From assembly GCA_905221605.1 (NCBI GenBank), contig CAJNDS010001779.1, positions 301,146 through 365,145 of the forward strand: 64,000 nt of DNA, in the 5' to 3' direction. Both the position numbers and the translations under genes were made by a program. The notes beneath the pieces were generated by a model. The model was not told the origin of the DNA, made no database searches, and worked only from the letters and a program-made list of their open reading frames with translations. Below are positions 13,201 through 23,200 of this stretch, piece after piece (positions within the stretch are counted from its first letter, which is position 1; the number at the start of each line of letters is the position of its first letter). This stretch comes from Symbiodinium natans. Taxonomy: Eukaryota > Sar > Dinophyceae > Suessiales > Symbiodiniaceae.

Positions 13201-16200
13201 TAGCGTTCCGGGTGATTTTTAGGGTTTAAGCTTAAGTGCAAACCCCAAGCCCACAAGCCTCTGGCAACATCCAGAGTCGCCAACTCCTGGTTTACGGCAT
13301 ACCGTCTACAGGGCTTACGCTATACTTAGGATACCAGAACCCCAGAAATAGGTCCCTGAAAGGATCGGGTTGGGGAATTGAATCCTGACGCAAACCCGAA
13401 ACCCTAAACCCTGAAGCTTGCGGAATCCTGACACGAAAGCCTGCACCCCACATCCTCACAACAGACCCGTCCTGTGTCGCAGCGGTCAGGTCCGTCATGT
13501 TCGTGTCGACAAGGACTGCTCGGGGAACCTCCGACATCGTTTTGCCAAAGTAGGGTTTAGGGTTTAGGGTTTAGGGTTTAGGGTTTAGGGTTTAGGGTTT
13601 AGGGTTTAGGGCCAACTTGGAGGTTCAGGGTACTTGTAACCCCAAATTATAACCGCACTTATGAGTCCCCGCAAGCCCCCTAAGTCCTCTAAGTAGGTTA
13701 TAAGCAGACATATGGGTGGTTGTCAAAATTATGATCCCTTTTGGGTGTACCCTAAATATTAGGTGCCGTATTATAATAGGGATCCAAAAAGGGACAATGA
13801 TTTTGACAACCACCCATATAATTCGGGTTAGAAGTACCGATGAACCTCCAAGTTTAAACCCTGCCCCTACAACCCCAAATTCTGCGGGCAAAATGAAACC
13901 GAATGACCCTAAACCCTGACCCTGAACCCGCAACGCTAAACCCTAAAACCTCGCCTAGGTTCGAGGCTTTCGAGTTTCGATTCGAGCGGTTCGGACCTTC
14001 GACTTCTTCGGATGAGGGCTTCAAGGCTGGGGGTTTCCTGGCGTCATGGGTTGGGAAGACTTTATTCTGAAGGGAGAGTACAGGTTCGGGTCACGACATG
14101 AGGGGAAGGCAAGGGAGACACCACATTTGGGGGTTTGGGATCTGATCAGCCTGGGTTTAGGATTAAGGGTTTTTGGCTTAGGGTTGAGGGAGCACTCCCT
14201 ACCCTGAGTCCTCATATGGATATACGATAAACTTAAACCCAGAACCGCCAACCGAATAGACCCGGAACCCTACACAGGGCTCACAAGCCCCGCCCGACCA
14301 TGCCCTATGCTTCCAGAGACCTACTACTTGTAGATTCCTAAAGGCCGAATTCGGTACACAATAAACAGTTCGGTCCCTGGAAGTGTACGGGCCAAAACCG
14401 CAGCCACAGGTCTGGGACGTCCCGCGTACTCTGCCGCGGCTTTGCCCGAAGCAACCTCATCGAAGAAGACGTCAACATATCCAGATGGATCCTGGCGAGG
14501 ACAACCAAAGCTATCCGGCCAGGACCGGCAATTTAAGGGTTGTTGACTTTCAGGTTTGAGGTTACGGGGCCAAAGGGATTTTAGGCTGTAGGTCAACTTG
14601 GTAGCCCAGTAACCAGATTATGATGAGGGTCCAGGGTACCTTTTCGGGGTTGCTTACTTCTATAACGGAACCTAACACCCAAAAAGGGCAAAAGGGTACC
14701 TTTTCGGGGTTGCTTACTTCCAGAAAGGAACCTAACACCCCAAAAAGGGCAAAAGCGCACCGCTGCCGAAACCACAGTGTAAGACGCGTGCCCGATCAGA
14801 CTTCCCTTCGTTAGGTTAGGTATGGCCTTGCTTGTTAGGGTTGGAGCTTAGGGTTTGGGATTTAGGGTTTAGGGTTTAGGGTTTAGGGTTTAGGGTTCGT
14901 TGAGCAAGATAAACCTGGGCCCTAAGCCCCAAAGCCTATGAACCCTAGAGCCGATTTTCGAACGAAAACCCGACAGGGATGCGGGTCCAGGGTGTTCATT
15001 GCTGGATGCAACTCGGGGGCACTTTGGATCGAAACAGCTGCAAGCTGAAAGCCCGCTAAACCCTAAACCCTAAACCCTAAACCCTAAACCCTAAACCCTA
15101 AACCCTAAACCACCCTAAACCGGGTGTCGCCAAGTCACACGGCGGCCCTCTGCATCCCGATCCAGCTTGTGCTCCTTGCGCGGGGGGTTTAGGGTTTAGG
15201 GCTTAGGGTTTAGGGTTTGTAAGGCTTTAGGGTTTAGGGTTTAGGATGTGGAGGCTGCAGATGACGGGTTTAAGTTTATGGCTTAGGGTTACCCAGCTGT
15301 ATACCCTAGCCCAGAAAAAGGTTAACCGTTTATATACAGTAGGATCCTATATAACCAAAAAGGTTAAACTACCCAGTCCCTAAGGTCAATTGGCCTGAGA
15401 CCCTGACGAGCGGTGCTTCCGTTGTCATGGAGCTGGGCCCTTTCGGAATCAGTCAACCTCTATAGGGCCACCCGGGAGCGCAACAGATGTATGTAAACGA
15501 ACTGCCACCAAGCCTGTCCTGCCTGAAACAAAACGATACCCTTTCCAAATTAGGCAACGTAGCCAGGAGAGTTCTTCCATGGTAGGTTGCATGCCGGAGG
15601 ATTTCAACTTAGGCTGCATCGGGTCAAGGAGAAAGCAGCAGAACTTCTCTTGGGGTAGTTTCATGGTCCCTCAGTATGGGCGCCAGGGGACCCCTTGCAG
15701 ACCCCTTGTATACCCTATAAAACCCAAGGGCCCATACTTCAGAACTCTTTCAAGGAGGTAGGGGACCATAAAAAGGCCCATGAAACTACAATCCCCAAAC
15801 CCCAAACCGTAAACCCTGAGCCCTGAACCCTAAACCCTACCTGGACCCCCAAAGTATGTAAAAAAAACAGCCCAAGACCCTTAAAAGGGCTATTATTTTA
15901 CATATTTTGGGGGTTGAGGTAAACCCTACGCGCCCCACGAAACTGGCGAACAGCCGAAACGGTGGTCTCTTTGGGCGGTCTCCTGCCGAAGCTTTTGCCA
16001 GAACGCATTCCCAACGCCGTTGCCGGCTTTCCCGACCTGGCCATGGGGTCTCCTTGAAAAGGATGAACTTCGGAATTTTAGGGTCTAGGGTTCTTTGACA
16101 GAGTACGTAGCCCTAAACCCTGAAACCCGAAACCCTGAACCCCAATCCGACTGCACTGCTGCAAAAGGCCTGTATCTGGATGATTTCGCCTCTGCGGACC

Positions 16201-16208
16201 TCAGGCAT
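2400..16208 (-). CDS. Divergent beta-type tubulin gene, many small exons (T2)
   Basis: Tubulins are the GTP-binding subunits of microtubules. Exons on the minus strand match the family in order: N-terminus (MPEVRRGEIIQIQ), VGKAGNGVGNAFW, DPSGYVDVFFDEV, VPRAVLVD, RRPENVVGREACSG, a VEAVRKEA helix, the GTP-binding signature GGTGSG, IEPYNA, then weaker C-terminal candidates. The YNE-like segment, VPRAVLVD and RKEA helix resemble beta more than alpha tubulin. Loops are shortened (LRQ joins DPSG directly), so the protein is unlike any standard alpha or beta. Introns range from about 130 bp to 3.4 kb and hold telomeric arrays and inverted-repeat elements. The segment between IEPYNA and CLALQGQL and the last helices were not all found, so the 3' end is uncertain and a pseudogene is possible. 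Exons are listed separately. Confidence 0.72.
2906..3036. mobile_element. Single inverted-repeat element
   Basis: ATCTAAGAAATATTCAACAT... and ...ATGTTGAATTATTCTTAGAT; no second copy noticed in the window. Confidence 0.7.
3300..3500. repeat. Eight-base variant array CCCTAAAA
   Basis: About 20 units in which the heptamer has gained an A, homogenised across the array. Confidence 0.85.
3553..3668. repeat. Variant array TTTGGGG
   Basis: About 16 perfect TTTGGGG units (A to G change in TTTAGGG). Confidence 0.9.
3830..3949 (-). other. Open segment with hydrophobic reading, unassigned
   Basis: An ATG-started frame reads MILRIVLWTAYFLVVLVASL, a membrane-like stretch; another frame is also open. It lies in the 3' part of T2 and could be an unrecognised exon, a nested gene or non-coding. 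Confidence 0.2.
4115..4252. repeat. Variant array TTTAGGGG then TTTAGGG
   Basis: About 11 eight-base units followed by seven heptamers; G-rich strand is plus. Confidence 0.9.
4738..4806 (-). CDS. T2 exon 10 candidate, CLALQGQLEYL
   Basis: After TTGACAG the frame reads CLALQGQLEYLDQDGK followed by TNLKFH, comparable to CLRFPGQLNADLRKL followed by PRLHF in beta tubulin. The peptide between VIEPYNA and this exon was not found in 4810-5220, which is mostly C-rich and degenerate telomeric sequence. Confidence 0.5.
5222..5280 (-). CDS. T2 exon 9, VIEPYNA
   Basis: Reads QEVPAPGMVDVVIEPYNAQ; tubulins have PSPKVSDTVVEPYNATLS here. VEPYN is invariant in most tubulins. Confidence 0.72.
5570..5625 (-). 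CDS. T2 exon 8, ALGLSLVSRMLQ helix
   Basis: ALGLSLVSRML aligns to the helix after GGTGSG (GMGTLLISKIREE). Placed by order and by similarity only; exact splice bases are not fixed. Confidence 0.5.
5980..6960 (-). other. Repeat-poor island inside T2 intron with membrane-like frames
   Basis: About 1 kb almost free of telomeric repeats. On the minus strand an ATG at 6852 opens a frame with ETLVWWALFISGSIVFTVF, and 6241-6459 holds LLSVLQFLLIPVSLILALWV, together resembling a small two-helix membrane protein. On the plus strand 6040-6414 is also open. Donor-like CTT-GTGAGCG and acceptor-like TTCCTTCACAG are present on the minus strand. Lying between the GGTGSG exon and the following helix of T2, it would be a nested gene if real. 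Function unknown. Confidence 0.3.
7183..7260. repeat. Poly-C tract
   Basis: Almost pure C for about 75 bases. Open frames across it (Pro/Gly) are artefacts. Confidence 0.9.
7466..7525 (-). CDS. T2 exon 7, GGTGSG GTP-binding signature
   Basis: Reads HFKVQFCNAVSGGTGSG after CCGACAG. GGTGSG is the tubulin/FtsZ phosphate-binding glycine loop, and the preceding FKVQFCNAVS fits LQGFLVFNAVG. This is the strongest single motif of the gene. The region 5980-6960 between this exon and the next is an unusually repeat-poor intron segment. Confidence 0.8.
8540..8600 (-). other. Short unique segment between arrays, possible exon
   Basis: Minus-strand frame reads CWAWGPCGGGELGAFAAQELK. Glycine-rich but lacking TGSG; the true GGTGSG exon of T2 is at 7466-7525, so this is probably not the tubulin loop. 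Confidence 0.2.
10320..10800. repeat. C/G-tract-rich repeat with AACCTTTGAAGCAAGCTTGC units
   Basis: Units such as CTTTGAAGCAAGCTTGCATGG occur about three times (10393, 10502, 10566) among poly-C/G runs; open frames are low-complexity. No exon supported. Confidence 0.6.
10905..10969 (-). CDS. T2 exon 6, tubulin VRKEA helix
   Basis: Reads VVAECSDLASQCVEAVRKEA after CTGCCAG, matching GAELVDSVLDVVRKEAE of beta tubulin in register. Confidence 0.72.
11285..11356 (-). CDS. T2 exon 5, RRPENVVGREACSGNSYAQAW
   Basis: Aligns to [24 protein letters not shown] of beta tubulin: the [15 protein letters not shown] segment reads CSGNSYAQAWIPEG here. Acceptor GCCAG then GCGCAG. A 2.1-kb intron separates it from the preceding exon. 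Confidence 0.75.
11995..12415 (+). other. AT-rich island with 73-codon frame
   Basis: Inside a T2 intron. The plus frame 11997-12218 encodes a basic peptide (ALKERVKKAQEPPLK ... GFGERNKERNMRGFF) ending TAG, followed by about 200 bp of A/T-rich DNA unlike the rest of the window in composition and codon choice. The minus strand is open too, with a hydrophobic reading. It may be a laterally acquired or element-borne fragment; no family recognised. Confidence 0.3.
13468..13550 (-). CDS. T2 exon 4, VPRAVLVDTNMTDL
   Basis: VPRAVLVD is the tubulin hallmark (VPRAILVDLEPGTMD in beta tubulin). It continues NMTDLTAATQDG and joins in frame to RRPEN of the next exon. The 5' limit is 13528 or 13550 depending on which junction is used. 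Confidence 0.75.
13614..13855. mobile_element. GGAGGTTCATG-family inverted-repeat element with a second element nested inside
   Basis: Outer ends CTTGGAGGTTCAGGGTACTT and AAGTACCGATGAACCTCCAA are inverted. Inside lies another perfect-ended element, ATGGGTGGTTGTCAAAATTA ... TTTTGACAACCACCCAT (13711-13821). Other outer-family copies: 929-1055, 1258-1990, 20610-20778, 21897-21995, 23562-23683, 24326-24436, 31439-31510, 55382-55517, 56303-56412, 59752-59880, and partial copies at 9340, 9765, 26225, 60545. No coding capacity. Confidence 0.8.
14440..14491 (-). CDS. T2 exon 3, DPSGYVDVFFDEVASGK
   Basis: Acceptor CGCCAG then GATCCATCTGG. Equivalent to DPTG....INVYYNEATGNK of beta tubulin with most of the intervening loop absent. 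Two exits keep frame to the next exon: after DE (direct repeat GTT) or after ASGK (direct repeat GGCAAA); the sequence alone does not decide. Confidence 0.65.
15839..15922. repeat. 84-bp repeat, identical second copy at 30504-30587
   Basis: Begins ACCTGGACCCCCAAAGTATG, ends ATTTTGGGGGTTGAGGTA; imperfect inverted ends CCCCCAAA/TTTGGGGG. I see no difference between the copies, so duplication or movement is recent. Confidence 0.85.
15980..16036 (-). CDS. T2 exon 2, VGKAGNGVGNAFW (tubulin GQxGNQxG region)
   Basis: Follows GGCCAG as acceptor. VGKAGNGVGNAFWQKLRQ aligns without gaps to the tubulin nucleotide-binding T1 loop (VGQAGNQVGNAFW in typical members). The canonical Q of GQ is K here. Ends at CAG before GAGACC; both the intron start and the next exon begin GA. 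Confidence 0.78.
16170..16208 (-). CDS. T2 exon 1, tubulin N-terminus
   Basis: Starts at the ATG at 16208 and reads MPEVRRGEIIQIQ, equivalent to the tubulin start M-REIVHIQ. It joins in frame to the next exon after CAG, giving IQIQ-VGKAGNGVG. The intron begins GC rather than GT and the downstream exon begins with G after AG. Confidence 0.75.
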
Positions 16209-16584
16209 GTGCTGGGCCGCTGGTTAAGGGAGTTATACCATAACAAGGAAACCATCTCATTCAAAAAGTTTTGTCGCAACATGTAAGCATAAGTTCGGAT
16301 TTCCCCCCCCACCCCCGTGTTTTTGTCGCAACATGTAAGCATAAGTTCGGATTTCCGCCCCCCCCCCCCCCCCCCCCCCCCCCCCTGCAACTTCCGGTTT
16401 GCTACTCATGTACCGCCTCCGAGGGCCTTGCGATCCGATCATGGCCCTTTGTGGTCCCTCCACTTAGCTTGGCTGCGCTTACGAGGGCAGTTGTAAATGA
16501 AAGTTTTTGGCTGCCGTAATTGAGAAACCCAATAAATCCAAAAAGGCTAAGGATCTAAATCTACAGTAAAGCACCACAAAGACT

Positions 16585-16830
16585 ATAGAAGCATACACCA
16601 ATCTGCTTGAAACGTGCGCACAACTACAACGGGTGGGGCTTCCTTGCGAATGACAGGGCTGCAAAGTGGTGCCATCTGCCTAACTGGCTCGTCCAAGGGT
16701 GGCTGGTGCGCCGCAACTGGCCGGACGGCTAGAGAATCAAGAATCATGATCGCAGTACGACCCCGACTACAAATTTCGACTATGACTACTACACGACTGT
16801 GTATCTGAATGACCCAACCCTAAACCCTAA
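16585..16830 (+). other. Unassigned segment with an interrupted plus-strand frame
   Basis: The plus frame reads YNGWGFLANDRAAKWCHLPN and on to RRNWPDG, then one in-frame TAG, then continues to DYDYYTTVYLND. The minus strand is open throughout as well. Composition is typical of coding sequence but no family is recognised. It lies upstream of the T2 start. Confidence 0.25.
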
Positions 16831-17959
16831 ACACTTTGGTAAACCCTAAACTCTAACAAGCTTCAGATTCTCTGATAGAACCAGACCCGGGTCCCCCACT
16901 GCGGACGGCATCTCGGAAAGCCTCCGAGCGCAGTGTTGCCACGCATTTCCGCACACACCGGATTTCTGGGTTTGCATATAGGGTCCACTGGCTTCTCATC
17001 CCTGCCCCCGCAATATTAAAGCCCCACACCCCCTCCCTTGTATACCCCCCCCCAAATCCCCAAAGGTGTTTTTTTATTAATTTTTATTTATTTATTATTA
17101 TTGTTTTTTTTTTGGGGGGGGGTTCTGAGCGTGTACCCTAACAAACAGCCCGTCCTCCGAGCTTGCGGGCTCAGTCGGCACCTAAACCCTAAACCAAAAA
17201 CCCTTGAGGCCCTTGAGTTTTGAAGGTTTCGGGCTTTCAGAGTCGGGGTTTTTGCGAGGGCTGGAGAGATCAGGCTTCCGGTTTCTGCTTCAGGCTTCCG
17301 ACCCCCCCTAAGCCCCATCTAACTCGGTAGAGGTTTTGAAAGGGGCGGCTACGGGATCGGGTTTTGGGGCCAGCGTTTTTTTTTTTAATCCTGGGGAAGG
17401 ATTAATAGTTAGAGTACTATAGGGCTTCGGGTTTAGGGTGAAGGACAAAAAGCAAAGAGAAGAAACGGCTACCAGCATCCGGTGGTTTGGGGATTCTTGC
17501 ACTAAGGAGGTTTAGGGACACAGGTGCTTAATGGCTCTTTATGGCTACTAAAAGGGTTAAAGGCGGTTAAAGGGTTTATAAGGCTTAAGAAACGTGAGTA
17601 GGGGGAGTTGGGGCTTTAGGGTTTGGTGTGTTTTGAGTCGCTGGACCAAGGGAAAAATCAAGCTGCGCCTCTTTCCGCACCATGGCCCACAACTCGCGAT
17701 ACGCGTCCGAGGCCGCGGAAGATGCAGTTCGAGGCTTTAGGTTTAGGGTTTAGGGTTTAGAGTTTATAGGCTTTGGTTGGGATGTTCCCCCTTCTACTAA
17801 CAGTCCTTAATCGGTGTTCTAGTACCCCCGACTGAAATCCGGATTAAGGGTTGTTAGTATAAGGGGGGTGCATCGCAAGGCTTTAGGGTTCAGGGAAGTT
17901 GCGAAACTTTAGGGTTCTTAGGGAGTCTAGGGTTCGCGCGTCAAGGGTTTAGGGCTTAG

Positions 17960-18230
17960 GTTGCGCCACTTCATGCTTGGGGTGTTTAAGGCTGCTGGGT
18001 GTCTGCAAAGGCAGGCCTTTCATGGATTCCGAGCCGATAAAATTATGGCGGACCCCTTGGCTTCTGAGATTTCCTCTTCCGAGAAACTACCAGATCCGAA
18101 AACAAATGGGACGGAACAGAAGCAACGGAAAAGCCCACTAGATACCTGCGTCGCGGAACCCAGGAACGTGAAACGCCATGTTACAAAGACTGTCCAGGTG
18201 CACAGTTCCTCTCGACCCAACCTTTTTTGA
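17960..18230 (+). other. Open region between tubulin genes, unassigned
   Basis: Plus frame of 89 codons, hydrophilic in its second half (DKIMADPLASEISSSEKLPD then basic residues) and ending TGA. The complementary frame is Ser/Phe-rich. Repeat-free for 300 bp. Not recognised; minus-strand dominance of the window argues for caution. Confidence 0.25.
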
Positions 18231-18559
18231 AGTCATAAACCGGAGCCCGATCAGCCAGAGAAAGTTAAGCATCCATTCTGATAGATTCAAAACCTAACTG
18301 AAACAACACACACACACACGACTTTGCAGGAAAAAACATACGAGCCCACTACTCTGAGATGGGGTGGCGGCGGGAACGCAGGCGACGCCAGCAAAGCACG
18401 ACAGATTTATGTCAAGCTGTTGCCTTAGTAATCCTTCCCCCCTAGTATTAACGCCCCCCCTACCCCCAATATCAAACATTTTTCCATACACTAACAATGT
18501 AACCACGATGCGAGTATTTGATGTTGGGGGGGGTAGGGAGGGTGATTAGGGAGAAAGAA

Positions 18560-19330
18560 CTAACCCCAACAAAGCTAAGCCCATCGGCCATCACAAAAGC
18601 TTGAAGACGCAAACCCCAGACCTTGCACAAAAAGCCTCAAGCCCGTCAGGCACCCTGTAAACCGGAGGCCCTTTCAGCATGTTTCAAGCTGTGAGAGTTC
18701 GTGAGAGTTCCAGGCGCCCAGGGTTGTGTGAAGGGCGATGGCGCGCAAGCGTCTGTGGTGATAGCTGCGTTGGAAGACAGGTTAGCTCGGAGTCGTCATA
18801 GCTCTCGAAGAGGTCGTGCTTAGATCGGCAGAGCCTGCGGGGGGGTCTCGGGGACTTCCCAGGGTTTTGTTATCCGACACAATCTACTGGCAGCCCTACA
18901 CCCCAAGGGCTGTGAACCTCAAAAATCTCGAACCCACACCTCCCCCACCTGCCACCCACACATCCTCAGCCCACATACCATAATCCCATAGAGCCTTTAC
19001 CGTGCACACCCTACATATTCTCTCCCCCTAAAAATAATTGAATAAACAAATCAATTCGTTTGTATACCTCTATGCACCCTAAGCATGCCCTATGTACCCC
19101 AGACAGCAGCCCGTCCATGCAAGCAGCTTCGAGGCGTCCGCGAGGGCGTCGGGCCCTCGTTCAAGCAGTGGAGTGTGGTCCAAGGTGCCTAGAGGACAGC
19201 GGTCCTTGGGAGGGGGCTGCTGAGGGGCTTATACAGGTTTTGAAAAAAAAAAGAGAGGTTTTCAAGGTTGTTTTCTATTTCTACCCGAATTTTCAGGATG
19301 TTTTGTGAGGCTCTTAAAGGACTTAACTTG
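18560..19330. other. Repeat-poor spacer, possible exons
   Basis: Unique sequence with few telomere units. A minus frame near 18720-18850 reads CRSKHDLFESYDDSELTCL, and one near 19085-19225 is open for about 48 codons. No family match that I recognise. It lies between the T1 stop and the T2 start. Confidence 0.2.
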
Positions 19331-19639
19331 TAGGGCTTCGGGCTTGGGCTGGAAGGACATCGAGTGGAGCTACCTCTTGACTGGCACAGGGCGTCGTAGC
19401 GTCAGATCAGATGGGACTCAGGATGCAGCTCCCATCACAAAGTTGAGGGCCTTGGGGGTTTTAGGGTTTTGGGGGGGGTGAACCCTAACCTCACCCCTAG
19501 GTTTGAGCTTTCCCAAAACTTCCGATTCCCAACTCGTCTGACAAAGCCCGCGAAAGAACCAAAGCTAAACGTATACTTTCCATCCTAAACCCTAAACCCT
19601 AAACCCTGAAGCCTCCCCCCCAAAAAAACGACCCACAAC

Positions 19640-19850
19640 ACCAGGGTTCCGTGCGGCCTCCGGTGTGTCAGCGTCACTGTCGTGTAGCGCCTTCAAGCAC
19701 AAGCCGTGGCATCTCGAGCTGCTTGTTCTCTTCCTCCACAAAGCCCAGGAGCAGCTCCTTGTCACACTTACCAGGAAGGGCTCTTCGGCCCCATAATCTC
19801 CAGAATCAATCCCGAAAGAGGGCCTTTTCTATGGCTTGGCTACTCTAACA
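19640..19850 (-). other. Unassigned open segment downstream of T1
   Basis: Minus frames read GIDSGDYGAEEPFL up to a canonical-looking GTAAGTG, and LPGKCDKELLLGFVEEENKQ in another phase. A plus frame of 65 codons is also open. Real strand and frame undecided. Confidence 0.2.
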
Positions 19851-20074
19851 AGGGCACTATAAGGGAACCTTGAAGCAAAAAAAGGGAAAAGGGTACCACG
19901 GGGCTACCCAGATGGGGTTCTATGGTCTCCTAGCCCATGCTGGTACGGGCTGAGACCTGGTTAAACTAAGCTAACCTGTGGGCTATTTTAGGGGGTTTAG
20001 ACATGAACATCTCAAAAGGTTCAGCCATACTCCGAAGATGAGGCGATGGAATCAAGGAGGCAAAAATAACCTCA

Positions 20075-20230
20075 CTACCATCCCTGAACTCGGAGTAGGA
20101 ACTTGAGGAGTTCTAGGCGGTCCTCATAGTGGTTGATTTGAGCCTCCATGGCATCTTTTGCCTCGTAAAAGTCGTCCATGTCCCCGTTCGCTTCAAGAAA
20201 CTTCCACACATAAGCACGGCGGAAGAAAAG
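20075..20230 (-). CDS. T1 last exon, C-terminal helix and stop
   Basis: LFFRRAYVWKFLEANGDMDD then FYEAKDAMEAQINHYEDRLE reproduces [20 protein letters not shown] then EAREDLAALEKDYEEV of alpha tubulin. Ends QGW-TAG. The usual acidic, tyrosine-ended tail is replaced by LLKFLLRVQGW. Confidence 0.82.
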   Translation of the reverse strand, partial: LFFRRAYVWKFLEANGDMDDFYEAKDAMEAQINHYEDRLELLKFLLRVQGW

Positions 20231-23200
20231 CTGCCTGCGCGTTGGGGCGGGGATACACTTGAGGGGTCGGAATAACTGCGAATAGTATTCCCTTATGGTC
20301 TCTTTAGAATTATACTAATATAACCCCCCCGCCCCAAAAAAAAAAACATTAAGGCCCTCGTATTACACTTGAGCGTTTTTGGGGCGTTGGGTTTCATGTC
20401 GGGGGTTTCGGGACTGGGGTGTCGCACAGGCTGTCGTGGACGTATGGCCCTCGAAACCTTAAACCCTGAACCCTAAACCCTAAACCCCAAACCCCAAACC
20501 TTAAACCCTGAACCCTAAACCCCACACCCTAAAGATCTTTCGCCAGGTTAGAACTAGGATGATCCATCTTAGGGCACAATGAACCTACCTATCACCCTAT
20601 TGACGAAGCTCTACTTGGAGGTTCATGGGTACTTAGAAGCCCAAGTACAAGCCTACCCCTAAACCCTAAACCCTGAACCCTAAACTCATAACCTACTTAG
20701 AGGACTTCGGGGACCTTGGGGGGGGGGATAGGTACACTCATAATTGGGGTTACAAGTACCCTGAACCTCCAAGTATGGGCCTCCAAGAAAGCCTACCAGC
20801 ACATCGGCAATAAACAGCTCACGATCCTTTGAAAACCACAGCCCAACACATGTTACTCAAAACATTCCTTGGAGTTTTCCAGAACTCAAAGTAGACAACC
20901 TTCTTACGAGACGGTCGCTACACCCGAACAAGTCTAAACCCTAAACCCTAATCCCTAAACCCTAAACCCTGTAACCCACTCCGAGGTGCAAGAACTTCTG
21001 GAACTGCTGGACCAGGAGCTCTCTCACTGCGGTGGTGTTACCCATCCTCGATGCCAGGCGTAGAATTTAGGCTGTGGGGTGTTAGGGTGTTAGGGTGTTA
21101 GGGTGTTAGGGCTTGGGGTCTAGGATTTTAGGGTTTAGGGTTTAGGGTTTAGGGTTTAGGGTTATAGGGTTTAGGGTTTAGGGTTTAGGGTTTACCAAGG
21201 TTTTACAAGGCCTGAGGTTGCCGTCACACTTTACAACATTCGGGGTACCTTGTGGGGGGGTCCTTATAGGGTGGGGCCCCCTAGTTATAAGTAGAGTTAC
21301 AAGGGCCCTAAATTGTGTTATAAGGACCCTAAGTTAGGAAATAAGTCCCTTAACTACAGTTAGTATAGTAAGGGGGCCCCACCCTGTATGACAATCAGGG
21401 AGTCCTACTCTTTGGGTAGCTCATCTTGGGGGTCCTGTGGTAAACCCCCCCACATGGAGCCGAAGGTTCTCCCGGGATTGCGGTTTAGGGTTTAGGGTTT
21501 AGGGTTTAGGTTTTAGGGTTTAGGGTTTAGGGTTTAGGGTTTAGGGATTCCCTGTGAGCAAACTTGGAGCTTGGCGACGGAGTTCATTTCGAAGAGTGTT
21601 CAGGGCTTAGGGCTTGCCAGAGTTGCGGTTCAGGGTTTGTTTGGGGTTTAGGGGTTTGGGGTTTAGGGTTTAGGGTTTAGGGTTTAGGGTTTAGGGTTTA
21701 GGGTTCAGGGTCTGTCGGGGGTTCATAGGGTTTATAGGCTTCTCTTGGGCTCATTTAGGGCTTTACAGAATTTAGGGATTCGGGTTTAGAAGCAAAGGCG
21801 GGCTCGAAGTCGCCACAAAAGGTAAAGGCTACTGTTTAGGGTTTGGGGTTTAGGGTTTAGGGTTTAGGGTTTGGGGTTTAGGGTTTAGGGTTTCCTACTT
21901 GGAGGTTCATGGGTACTGATAAGTAGGGCTACAAGTAACCACCGTATCTAGTGCACTTATCACCCTACTGAAAACTACCCAAATGAACCTGCAAGTAACC
22001 CTAAACCCCAAACCCTGAACCCCAAGCTCTAAAGCCCAAAATCCTAAACCACAAGCCCTTAACCCTAAACCCCCTTGAGCCCCCAGGGGGCGCGTCAACT
22101 AGACCCATGAGTAACAGAGGAATAGAAAGGGTAACCTTTTTGGTTGAAAGGGCTGAGAAGGGAACCTAAACCGTAAAAAATGGGAATAAGGGCCTACTCC
22201 GGGCCCGAGTCAAGGCCAAGCAGCATCATCCCAAAGATGGGGCTCTGAGCCAAGGCATCATCGGCAGCTCGGCACATTGGCACCCCGACCTGACTTAAGC
22301 CAAAAGAAACACAAACAAACTAGACCCAGAACCCTAAACGCCTGCACACCTTAACCCCAAAATCCCAAAAAGGATAAACCCATAAACCCATACCCCCCCC
22401 CCCCCGAAAAAAAAAAAAAAAAAAAAACATAAACGTACAACCATAAACAGAGAAACGTAAAAATAGCTAAAACTCTAAACCCACAAACCCAGCAACAAAA
22501 AAACAAAACCCTAAACCCCAAAACCGATAAACCCTTTTGTGGTCTGGGGGTTCCAGAGCTGAGGGGCGTGTGGCAGGTCTAGAGAGTTGTTGGGCTTATA
22601 GGTACGGTTTTTGGTTTTAGGGTTTGGGGCTTAGGGCTTAGGGCTGGGGGTTTAGGGTTTAGGGTTTAGGGCTTAGGGTTTAGGGTTTAGGGTTTGGGGC
22701 TTAGGGCGTGGGGTTTAGGGATTCCAGGATGGGAGGTTCCCCCTTTAGACGAGCAGCTCCTTAATAAGTATTGTAGTATCTGCTGATTGTAATCCCTTTT
22801 GAGGACTGTTAGCATAAGAGGGAACACCCCAACTTGCAGTGTTTGGCGCATTTGTTTTTCTTTTGGAGGGGTGGGGGGGGGTTAGGACTTACAGGTTCTT
22901 CGGGGAACTAAAGGGGTTTGGGCTCGGTTGTTGCGGGTCGTTGGGATGAGGGTTCTGAGGCTTTATTTTGGGCAGGACTCACAACCCTAGACCCTAAACC
23001 CTGCTAAGAGCACGCCAGGCAACGAGCTACGCTCTGAAACTCAAACCGTCAACCCCTGACCCCTGAACCCTCAACAGCAAAGCGACCTAAACCCTAAACC
23101 CTAAACCCTATTTCCTAAAACCCTAAACCCAAAAGTCTAAACCCTAAACCCTAAACCCTCAACCCCAAACCCTAACATATGTCGGAGCACCCGAAGCCCT

